A stretch of DNA of 5,683 bases from an uncultured Prevotellaceae bacterium (GTDB taxonomy: Bacteria; Bacteroidota; Bacteroidia; Bacteroidales; Bacteroidaceae). Within the stretch, counting starts at the first letter, position 1; every line of letters begins with the position of its first letter. The notes beneath the pieces are model-generated. The model had not been told where the DNA came from, did no database searches, and saw nothing but the letters and a program-made list of their open reading frames with translations. Where the stretch lies: assembly GCA_947176655.1 (NCBI GenBank), contig CAMWRK010000146.1, forward strand, positions 1-5,683. The letters run 5' to 3'. Shown here piece by piece: positions 1 to 5,683 of this stretch. Position numbers and translations under genes: made by a program.

Positions 1-288
1 TATTGTGCTTATTGGATTGAGGGTATCGGTGCTCCATACGATGACTATATCACCACCATCGGAGAAGAAATTCCAACAGACGGTAGTGTAAAATACCTGT
101 CAGAGTGCTATGATGGTGACAGGCTTATCTGCTCCAAGGCAAACTTTGACAAACTGCTGACCGGCATAGGCAATGTGACATCGGACAAACGTCATTGCGA
201 AGAGGTACACGACTTTATGGGAAGACGGGTAGCCAATCCCGTAAAGGGACGCCTGTATGTCACAGCATCCAAGAAAATGATGTGGTGA
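1..288 (+). CDS. C-terminal part of a probable secreted protein with a T9SS-like C-terminal sorting domain (5' end outside window)
   Basis: Frame 1 is open from the window edge to a TGA at 286-288, giving 95 residues. The fragment begins YCAYWIEGIGAP, and near residues 35-45 reads YLSECYDGDRLI. This WxEGIG...ECYD(N)G pattern is common, as I remember it, in the C-terminal part of secreted Prevotella and Bacteroides proteins of unknown function. The last 25 or so residues read HDFMGRRVANPVKG, then RLYV and a basic KKMMW end. This fits the shape of a type A T9SS C-terminal domain: a (y)DlqGRrv turn, a KG(i)Y strand and a terminal KK-hydrophobic strand. Such a domain would direct export through the outer membrane and processing by PorU, which is encoded 1 kb downstream. 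The same ending also occurs in species without a clear T9SS, so secretion by this route is inferred. The function of the missing N-terminal part cannot be told. Codon use looks more AT-rich than in porU. Confidence 0.7.
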   Translation, partial: YCAYWIEGIGAPYDDYITTIGEEIPTDGSVKYLSECYDGDRLICSKANFDKLLTGIGNVTSDKRHCEEVHDFMGRRVANPVKGRLYVTASKKMMW

Positions 289-377
289 CATTCGAACGAG
301 CATCATGGGGGATTAACGACAATGTGATACACAGTATGCTAGGCAAGAAACAGGACTGAGCATAAACGCCCTTGCAA

Positions 378-417
378 CGCGACAGGTTTCTGTAGGGAAA
401 TCGGTCGCGCTGTCTTT
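378..417 (+). terminator. Stem-loop, possible intrinsic terminator of the upstream gene
   Basis: CGCGAC (378-383) pairs with GTCGCG (404-409). After one A-G mismatch the stem continues with GGTTTC (385-390) against GAAATC (397-402), including one G-T pair, and closes on a 6-nt loop, TGTAGG. That is 12 pairs plus one mismatch. The downstream tail, CTGTCTTT, is only moderately T-rich, so this is a weaker terminator than the classic type. It lies about 90 nt past the stop at 288 and 155 nt before the FAH start, a sensible place to separate the two units. It could instead be a repeated extragenic palindrome. Confidence 0.5.
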
Positions 418-485
418 ACAATCAAGACCAATCACAAAGGGGCAGCTCTTGGACCGCGTCTTGCTTCGCATTGAAACATAGGGAG

Positions 486-526
486 AAATATGGCTCTGCA
501 TTTGCAGGTTGTATATTTGGATATAA
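486..526 (+). promoter_or_regulatory. Candidate Bacteroidota-type promoter for FAH-porU-porV
   Basis: TATATTTG at 512-519 matches the Bacteroidota -7 consensus TAnnTTTG exactly. The -33 box (TTTG) expected about 19-20 nt upstream is weak: only an ATATGG-like stretch lies near 488-493. The TTTG at 501-504 is too close to serve. Transcription would start near 526, giving a leader of about 39 nt that contains the T run at 529-536. No other match to the -7 consensus was noticed between 289 and 564. Confidence 0.45.
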
Positions 527-564
527 TGTTTTTTTTCAGTATCTTTGTCTGTTAATAGCTGCTT

Positions 565-1263
565 ATGAAGATATTCGGCATAGGAATGAACTACCGCGAC
601 CATGCGGTTGAACTACAGGAAAAAGCCCCGGGACGAATGGCCATCGAGGGTGAGAAGTATGGCGAACCTGTGGTGTTTACCAAGTGCGACAGTGCTTTGG
701 TGACACGCGGACGTCCGTTCTTTATCCCGGACTACACGCAGGAGTGCGAGCATGAGGCAGAACTTGTGGTGAGGATATGCAGAATGGGACGCAGCATAAG
801 CCCACGCTTTGCGCACCGGTACTATGACGCCGTGACGGTAGGGGTGGACTTCACGGCACGCGACCTGCAAAGGAAGCTGCGCGCAGAGGGACTACCGTGG
901 GATCTGGCAAAAGGGTTTGACGGCAGTGCCGTAGTGGGTGATTTCCGCGATTTCAACGGCATTCCGGCAGCACCGCAGACCGGTTCCGCCGGACACTATC
1001 ATGGCGGGAGCGGTATGGCGGAGACCGGGCGCGGAATAGAGTTTCGGCTGGACATAAACGGACGGACGGTACAGAGCGGCACAAGTGCGGACATGATATA
1101 TCCAGTGGACTACATAGTAAGCTACGTGAGCCGTTTCTTCACGCTGAAGACCGGAGACCTGATTTTCACCGGCACCCCGGCAGGAGTAGGGCCGGTGCAC
1201 ATAGACGACCACATAGAGGGATGGATGAACGGCGAGAAGGTGCTGGAGTTCAATGTCAAGTAA
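565..1263 (+). CDS. Fumarylacetoacetate hydrolase (FAH) family protein
   Basis: This is a 232-residue enzyme of the FAH superfamily, a group that cleaves C-C bonds in, or decarboxylates, diketo- and oxo-acids such as acylpyruvates and oxaloacetate using Mg or Mn. The real substrate cannot be read from sequence. Family marks are GMNYRDHA (residues 7-14), the metal-ligand segment HEAELVV (E64 and E66 are the likely ligands), GVDFTARDLQ with the third acidic ligand D95, LAKGFD with K116, and TGTPAGVG (202-209) near the C terminus. The length fits the short bacterial and FAHD1-like subgroup. A Gly/Ala/His-rich stretch at about residues 136-156 (QTGSAGHYHGGSG and following) separates FNGIPAA from IEFRLDINGRTVQSG, where I remember close relatives joining more directly; it looks like an insertion. 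The ATG at 565 is chosen because the conserved N-terminal strand MKIFGIGMNY begins there. It has no Shine-Dalgarno. No signal peptide is seen, so the protein is probably cytoplasmic. It ends 32 nt before porU and is probably co-transcribed with it. Confidence 0.9.
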   Translation: MKIFGIGMNYRDHAVELQEKAPGRMAIEGEKYGEPVVFTKCDSALVTRGRPFFIPDYTQECEHEAELVVRICRMGRSISPRFAHRYYDAVTVGVDFTARDLQRKLRAEGLPWDLAKGFDGSAVVGDFRDFNGIPAAPQTGSAGHYHGGSGMAETGRGIEFRLDINGRTVQSGTSADMIYPVDYIVSYVSRFFTLKTGDLIFTGTPAGVGPVHIDDHIEGWMNGEKVLEFNVK

Positions 1264-1295
1264 ACGAAACAAGACAAACAAAGCCACTTACACTT

Positions 1296-4200
1296 ATGAC
1301 AGGCAAAACACGATATATACTGATGGCGGCTGTCGCAATGGTGACAGCCCTGACAGGGCATGCCGAGGACAGAATGACTTTCCTGGACTGGGATATGATT
1401 GCCAAGGACACGGTGTGCCCTGTGTATAGCGAGGTGGTTCCTTTGGAAACCGATTACAGACAAAACACCTATGAAGTCAGCATAGAGTTCCCTACATGGG
1501 TGGAACTGAACGAGCGCGAAACGGCTCTGGCCATGCGCCACTCCGACATGATAGGCGAGATGCCGGTGGTAAGACAGTATGTCAGCGTGAGCCGAGGGAA
1601 AGGCATGCTGAACTACAGTTTTGTCCCCATAATACGCAGGAACGGGAAATACAGCAAGCTGCTGAATGCCAAGATAGTGATAACTCCTTCGCCGTTGCCG
1701 GCTGAAGCCAGGAGAACAGCCATGCGGGAGACTAAGCGATATGCCGACAATTCTGTGCTGGCTACTGGAAAATGGAAAAAGATACACATAACGAAGGACG
1801 GCATGTACCGCATGACGCCGCAGTTTCTGGCCGGAATGGGCTTTACCGATCCGGACAGGGTGCATCTGTATGGATACGGAGGCCATCAGCAGTCAGAGGC
1901 AATGGATGCGGACAAGGATTTCGATGACCTGGAAGAGGTGCCGCTGTTCCGCAGGACTGACGGCAGTCTGCTTTTCTGGGGAAACGGTCTTGTTCACTGG
2001 GAAGGCACGGAGCGCGTGTTCAATGCCTATGCCACCAAGGCAACATATTTCCTGACTGAGGGAGAGGTGCGCAACGTGATGGCCACGGCAGAGGAATACA
2101 CCGGCAGCGTGAGGCAGACGGTGACGACAAGGCTCGGGCACGCATTGCACGAAGTGGACGACTATGCCTGGTTCCGTGGCGGTCGCAACCTTGTGGAAAG
2201 CACGCTTTTCGCAGGAGCCTATTCGAGGACATATACGTTGTCCGGGATAAACAGTCTCGGAAACGAGAAACTTACCGTCGTGTTCACCGGCAACGATGTT
2301 GCCACACCCCTCACCATCTGGGCTAACGGAGCCAGAGTGACAACACGTACCATACCGGCACCTGGCGAATACATGTATTATTCGGAGGGTGTATTCCGTA
2401 ATGTGAACGTGATGGAATGCAACGCAGGCAGCGAAAACTGGAAGATTACCCTGGCAACACAGGGAGTGGCAGCGACAAGCAGTCGTGTGCAGGGCAGGCT
2501 GGACTATATTTCCATGAACTTTACGGCTCCACTGGTGCCTCAGGACGGTTACGTACATTTCGGCGGAGGCTATGAAGGTACCGGAACAGGGACTGGGACA
2601 TCGCCCGGTGTGGTACGGCAGTATGCCGGTGCGACACGCTTTGCCGGCATAGGCGATCCGGATGCCGTGCGCGAACTCAAAGTGATGAGACTCGGCACAA
2701 GGAGGCGCCCCGCCATGCTTGTGCCGACAAAGAAATCCGAAGACAACACGCTGTACTTTGCCACCGAGGACGGCAAAGACGAGTTCGTGGCCTTCGACCC
2801 CGACCATGCGTTTCCGGCACCTGTTGCCGGACAGACGGTGGAAAACCAGAACCTGCATGCCGTGGAAAGCGCGGACATGGTGATAATAGTGCCTGCGGGC
2901 GGCAAACTTACCGCACAGGCGCAACGGCTGGCCGAAGCGCACGGACAATATGACGGGCTGACGTGCGCCGTGGTGAGAGCGGACATGATATATAACGAAT
3001 TTTCATCCGGAACACCAGATGCCACGGCCTACAGAAGATTCATGAAGATGCTGTACGACAGGGGCATGGAAAACGGTACGGCACCGCGATACCTGCTGCT
3101 GATGGGTGATTGTGCCTGGGACAACAGGATGAAGTCGCAGACGTGGCGGGCGTTCTCGCCAGATGACTATTTGCTGTGCCATCAGAGCGAGAACAGCTAT
3201 AGCGACACGCAAGCCTATTGCTGGGAGGACTATTTCGGACTGATGGACGACGGCGAGGGTACGGCTCCGTTTCAGGATGTTCCAGACATAGGCATAGGAC
3301 GTTTCCCCGTAACGACAGAAACGCAGGCCAGGATAATGGTTGACAAGACCATATCGCACCTCAGACGCGACAATGCCGGCGACTGGTGCAACAAGGTGGT
3401 GGTCATGGGAGATGACGGAGACAAGACAAGGCACATGACAGATGCCAATGCCGTGGCCGACCGCATAGCGGAAACAGCAACGGATGTGGATGTGCGCAAA
3501 ATAATGTGGGACAGCTACCAGAGGGTGAACCAGGGTCTGCACTACTCCTATCCCGAAGTGCATTCGCTGATAGAAAAGCATGTGCGCGAGGGAGCCATGA
3601 TGTTCAACTATTCCGGACATGGAGCCACATATCTGCTTAGCCACGAACGCGCTGTGACACTGGAGGACGTGAAGGCATGGAAGACCACACGCCCCGGGTT
3701 GTGGTATACCGCCGCGTGCGACATATCACCTTTCGACAGCCAGGAAGACAATATCGGCGAGGCGGCGGTGCTGAACGAGGGCGGCGGTGCCGTGGCGTTC
3801 ATCGGTACGACACACACGGTCTACAGTACGCAGAACTTCTATCTTGACCGTTACTTCTCGCAATATATGTTCAGCAACGACGGCGAGGGACGCCGCAATT
3901 CCATCGGAGACGCACTCAGGCTGGCAAAAGGAAGCGTGGTGAACAACGGATACGATGGCGTACAGCCCCAGAACAAATTGCAATATGCACTGTTGGGCGA
4001 CCCGTCGCTGATGTTCGGCAATCCTCGTGCCAAGGTGGTGCTGGACAATATAGACGGAGAACCTCTCGACGGCAGACAGCAGCTCAAGGGCGGCAGCAAA
4101 GTGCGCCTGAGCGGACATATCGAAGGAACGGGCGGAAGTGTGGACAGGACATTCCGCGGACTGCTCAGCTACCGCATCTACGACAACAGAAGCACTGTGA

Positions 4201-5114
4201 CGACACGCGGCAATACCGATGGAGAGTCGTTTACCTACAGGGACTGGAACAAGGAGATATGCAGCGGCACCGACAGCGTCCGCAACGGAGAGTTCGCCTT
4301 CACGACCATAATCCCCAAGGATATAAACTACAGCGACGAGAATGGCAGAATGGTGTTCTATGCGGTGTCTGACGACAGAACCACCGAGGCAAACGGCAGC
4401 ACCGAGGACTTCATCGTAGGCGGATACAGCAGGGACATGGACACGGACACAAGCGGCCCTGAGATATTCATGTATCTGAACGACCGCAACTTTACCGACG
4501 GCGATGCCGTGAACAGCCGCCCGGTGTTCGTTGCGGAACTGTATGACGAATCGGGAATACAGTCAGGCAGCATAGGCATAGGACACAACATGCAGCTGTG
4601 CATAGACGGCAATCCGGCCATGACATACAATCTGAATCCATATTTCGCTCAGAACACCGGCGACTATTCGCGTGGCAGCGTGTATTTCGCCGACATGCCT
4701 GAATTGCCTGATGGAGCGCACCATCTGAGTTTCAGGGCATGGGATGTCATGAACAACACATCGGTGAAAACGTTGAAATTTGTCGTTGGCAAGAATCTGG
4801 TGCCCGAGTTGCTGTCCCTCATGCCGGAAACAGACATCGTGTCCGGACAGACCAACTTCCGCATAGGCTACAACCTGCCTGGGCTGGAATGCCGCTTCAC
4901 GCTTGACATATTGACCACGGGCGGAGCCTTGTTATGGAAACAGGAGGTGACAGCTGCCGGCGACAACGGAATGGTGACAATACCGTGGACCGGTCGCGGC
5001 GGCAACGGAGCGCCGGCCAGTGATGGTATATATATATGCCGTGTGACAGCCTCATACGGAGGCGGCGCAAAGAGCCACAGGGAGAAGAAATTCATATTCA
5101 GAGGCAATAAATAG
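1296..5114 (+). CDS. porU: PorU, type IX secretion system C-terminal signal peptidase (gingipain-like, peptidase C25)
   Basis: This is a 1272-residue surface sortase that, by family knowledge, removes the C-terminal sorting domain from T9SS cargo and joins the cargo to anionic LPS. Residues 1-23 are a signal peptide: KTR, a hydrophobic run, then TGHA before ED. A beta-rich N-terminal part follows, with EFPTWVELNERE (64-75) and GKWKKIHITKDGMYRM from 158. The C25 peptidase domain spans about 524-910: ESADMVIIVP (524), YLLLMGDCAWD (599), EDYFGLMDD (644), DIGIGRFPV (664), NYSGHG with likely catalytic H775, TAACDISPFD with likely nucleophile C808, and LLGDPSLMFGNP (899-910). Ig-like beta domains follow, including DTSGPEIFMYLND (1051). 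A C-terminal domain from about 1163 carries DGIYICRV and ends KKFIFRGNK; in PorU this domain is kept and is thought to bind PorV. It is somewhat longer than P. gingivalis PorU, which I remember as about 1158 residues. The frame opens at an ATG at 1221, but that start overlaps the FAH gene and puts 25 hydrophilic residues before the signal peptide, so 1296 is preferred. Confidence 0.93.
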   Translation: MTGKTRYILMAAVAMVTALTGHAEDRMTFLDWDMIAKDTVCPVYSEVVPLETDYRQNTYEVSIEFPTWVELNERETALAMRHSDMIGEMPVVRQYVSVSRGKGMLNYSFVPIIRRNGKYSKLLNAKIVITPSPLPAEARRTAMRETKRYADNSVLATGKWKKIHITKDGMYRMTPQFLAGMGFTDPDRVHLYGYGGHQQSEAMDADKDFDDLEEVPLFRRTDGSLLFWGNGLVHWEGTERVFNAYATKATYFLTEGEVRNVMATAEEYTGSVRQTVTTRLGHALHEVDDYAWFRGGRNLVESTLFAGAYSRTYTLSGINSLGNEKLTVVFTGNDVATPLTIWANGARVTTRTIPAPGEYMYYSEGVFRNVNVMECNAGSENWKITLATQGVAATSSRVQGRLDYISMNFTAPLVPQDGYVHFGGGYEGTGTGTGTSPGVVRQYAGATRFAGIGDPDAVRELKVMRLGTRRRPAMLVPTKKSEDNTLYFATEDGKDEFVAFDPDHAFPAPVAGQTVENQNLHAVESADMVIIVPAGGKLTAQAQRLAEAHGQYDGLTCAVVRADMIYNEFSSGTPDATAYRRFMKMLYDRGMENGTAPRYLLLMGDCAWDNRMKSQTWRAFSPDDYLLCHQSENSYSDTQAYCWEDYFGLMDDGEGTAPFQDVPDIGIGRFPVTTETQARIMVDKTISHLRRDNAGDWCNKVVVMGDDGDKTRHMTDANAVADRIAETATDVDVRKIMWDSYQRVNQGLHYSYPEVHSLIEKHVREGAMMFNYSGHGATYLLSHERAVTLEDVKAWKTTRPGLWYTAACDISPFDSQEDNIGEAAVLNEGGGAVAFIGTTHTVYSTQNFYLDRYFSQYMFSNDGEGRRNSIGDALRLAKGSVVNNGYDGVQPQNKLQYALLGDPSLMFGNPRAKVVLDNIDGEPLDGRQQLKGGSKVRLSGHIEGTGGSVDRTFRGLLSYRIYDNRSTVTTRGNTDGESFTYRDWNKEICSGTDSVRNGEFAFTTIIPKDINYSDENGRMVFYAVSDDRTTEANGSTEDFIVGGYSRDMDTDTSGPEIFMYLNDRNFTDGDAVNSRPVFVAELYDESGIQSGSIGIGHNMQLCIDGNPAMTYNLNPYFAQNTGDYSRGSVYFADMPELPDGAHHLSFRAWDVMNNTSVKTLKFVVGKNLVPELLSLMPETDIVSGQTNFRIGYNLPGLECRFTLDILTTGGALLWKQEVTAAGDNGMVTIPWTGRGGNGAPASDGIYICRVTASYGGGAKSHREKKFIFRGNK

Positions 5115-5172
5115 CCCTTGTATTCAGTTATAATACCAGCGTAAGCCAGCCAACAAAACATTATTACGAATT
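5115..5172 (+). other. porU-porV spacer
   Basis: This 58-nt AT-rich gap has no match to TAnnTTTG and no stem followed by a T run. PorV is therefore probably translated from the same transcript as porU. A TATAAT at 5129-5134 is present, but Bacteroidota housekeeping promoters do not use that box and no -35 partner lies at the right distance. No Shine-Dalgarno precedes the porV ATG; the upstream bases are AT-rich, as is usual for the phylum. Confidence 0.5.
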
Positions 5173-5683
5173 ATGGATTTAAAGAGCTTATATTCTCCAT
5201 GGCATCATTTCGCCGCTTCCCGCAGAATACCCGTTTTCCTGATGGCCGCCTTGCTGACAACGGCAGCTATGGCGCAGCATTCCGAGATAACGGAGAGGTT
5301 CAACCCTGAGATATACGGTGTGACATCGCTGGCAATAGCACCTGATGCCCGTGCCGGCGCCATGGGAGACATGGGTGTGGCAACTGATGCCGATGCCAAC
5401 AGCCAGTACTGGAACTGTGCCAAATACCCCTGGAACATATCGCGTGCCGGGGTGAGTGCCTCATACACGCCTTGGCTGCGTAAGATTGTCACAGGCATAA
5501 ACCTGGCCAATTTGGCCGGTTTCTACCGCATAGGCGACTATTCCGCCATAAGCGGCTCAATCCGTTATTTCGGAATGGGCGAAGTGTCTACTACCGTAGG
5601 GGATTACAGTTTCAATCCATACGAAATGGCTGTCGACGTGGCATACAGCCGCATGCTCTCGCAGCCATTCTCCATGGGCGTAG
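5173..5683 (+). CDS. porV: PorV (LptO), T9SS outer-membrane shuttle protein (3' end outside window)
   Basis: The first 170 residues are present; the family is about 380-400 residues, so somewhat less than half is in the window. PorV is a FadL-like outer-membrane beta-barrel that binds the C-terminal domain of cargo at the translocon and delivers it to PorU in the attachment complex. The signal peptide has a long n-region (MDLKSLYSPWHHFAASRR), a hydrophobic core IPVFLMAALLTTA and a likely AMA|Q cleavage after residue 34. The mature start carries the family signature APDARAGAMGDMGVATDADANSQYWN at about 56-81, given here only as a landmark, followed by K84. Next come alternating, aromatic-rich strands such as GVSASYTPWLRKI and ISGSIRYFGMGEV, typical of a barrel. 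The position directly after porU supports the call. An internal ATG at 5242 would leave a signal peptide without positive charge, so 5173 is preferred. Confidence 0.92.
   Translation, partial: MDLKSLYSPWHHFAASRRIPVFLMAALLTTAAMAQHSEITERFNPEIYGVTSLAIAPDARAGAMGDMGVATDADANSQYWNCAKYPWNISRAGVSASYTPWLRKIVTGINLANLAGFYRIGDYSAISGSIRYFGMGEVSTTVGDYSFNPYEMAVDVAYSRMLSQPFSMGV

Larger units (their letters stand above)
289..564. other. Intergenic region with stem-loop and leader of the FAH-porU-porV unit
   Basis: No convincing gene lies here. The segment holds the stem-loop at 378-409 and the -7-like box at 512-519, described separately. It also contains a short inverted repeat, CAAGAC at 423-428 with GTCTTG at 458-463. 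A competing small hairpin, GTCTT at 412-416 with AAGAC at 424-428, uses the same bases. A run of eight T lies at 529-536 but has no strong stem before it; CTGC/GCAG at 496-507 gives only 4 bp. A reverse-strand open frame spans 313-603 but runs into the FAH gene and has no recognisable domain, so it is not called. Confidence 0.6.

Noticed and set aside
150..359. Frame 3 stays open for 69 codons across the stop of the left-edge gene, ending at a TGA at 357-359, which could hint at a frameshifted longer C terminus.
   Set aside because: Frame 1 already ends in a complete sorting-domain-like tail (KG, YV, KKMM), so no extension is needed. The frame 3 translation shows no recognisable family and has no ATG start before 336.
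529..536. T8 run as an intrinsic terminator tail.
   Set aside because: The only stem before it is 4 bp (CTGC/GCAG at 496-507) and lies 21 nt away. The run falls in the probable leader of the FAH gene.
313..603. Reverse-strand open frame of 96 codons covering most of the intergenic region.
   Set aside because: It overlaps the FAH start and the promoter-like box, is rich in Cys and Ser without a domain, and reads through the stem-loop. It is more likely a by-product of the structured spacer.
1221..1295. Upstream ATG that would lengthen PorU by 25 residues and overlap the FAH gene.
   Set aside because: The added residues are hydrophilic and would bury the clear signal peptide that begins at 1296.
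1893..2948. Long reverse-strand open frame of 351 codons inside porU.
   Set aside because: It is a shadow of porU, produced by the codon bias of the forward gene. Its translation is rich in His, Cys and Arg with no domain, while the forward frame is continuous and clearly homologous to PorU.
5118..5134. TTG...TATAAT pair in the porU-porV spacer resembling a sigma-70 promoter.
   Set aside because: The spacing is about 8 nt, far too short, and Bacteroidota primary sigma factors recognise TAnnTTTG rather than TATAAT.

Overview
The window looks like part of a Bacteroidales chromosome, most likely Prevotella-like or a related family. Three things point there. PorU and PorV are type IX secretion system (T9SS) proteins confined to the Bacteroidota. 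The only promoter-like element is a perfect match to the Bacteroidota -7 box (TAnnTTTG). None of the starts has a Shine-Dalgarno sequence. The genus call is inference.

Layout, all on the + strand. Positions 1-288 hold the last 95 codons of a probable secreted protein whose tail resembles a T9SS C-terminal sorting domain (GRRVANPVKG, then YV...KKMM). Positions 289-564 are non-coding, with a good stem-loop at 378-409 that may be a terminator and a promoter-like box at 512-519. Positions 565-1263 encode a compact fumarylacetoacetate hydrolase (FAH) family enzyme. After a 32-nt gap, 1296-5114 encodes PorU, the gingipain-like (peptidase C25) T9SS sortase, with its His/Cys dyad and its own C-terminal domain. 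After a further 58 nt, 5173-5683 encodes the N-terminal 170 residues of PorV, cut by the window edge.

The FAH-porU-porV order with short gaps suggests one transcription unit starting just upstream of the FAH gene. As far as I recall, the same order occurs in Porphyromonas gingivalis. From family knowledge, PorV is the outer-membrane shuttle protein that carries T9SS cargo to PorU, which cleaves the C-terminal sorting signal and attaches the cargo to the cell surface. The FAH enzyme has no evident mechanistic link to secretion. The partial gene at the left edge could encode a substrate of the system, but it lies upstream of the stem-loop and is probably a separate transcription unit.

No tRNA, rRNA, CRISPR array, insertion sequence or phage gene is visible. 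The core is a known system. The less ordinary points are an apparent glycine-rich insertion in the FAH enzyme, the structured intergenic region, and the sorting-domain protein next to the sortase operon.
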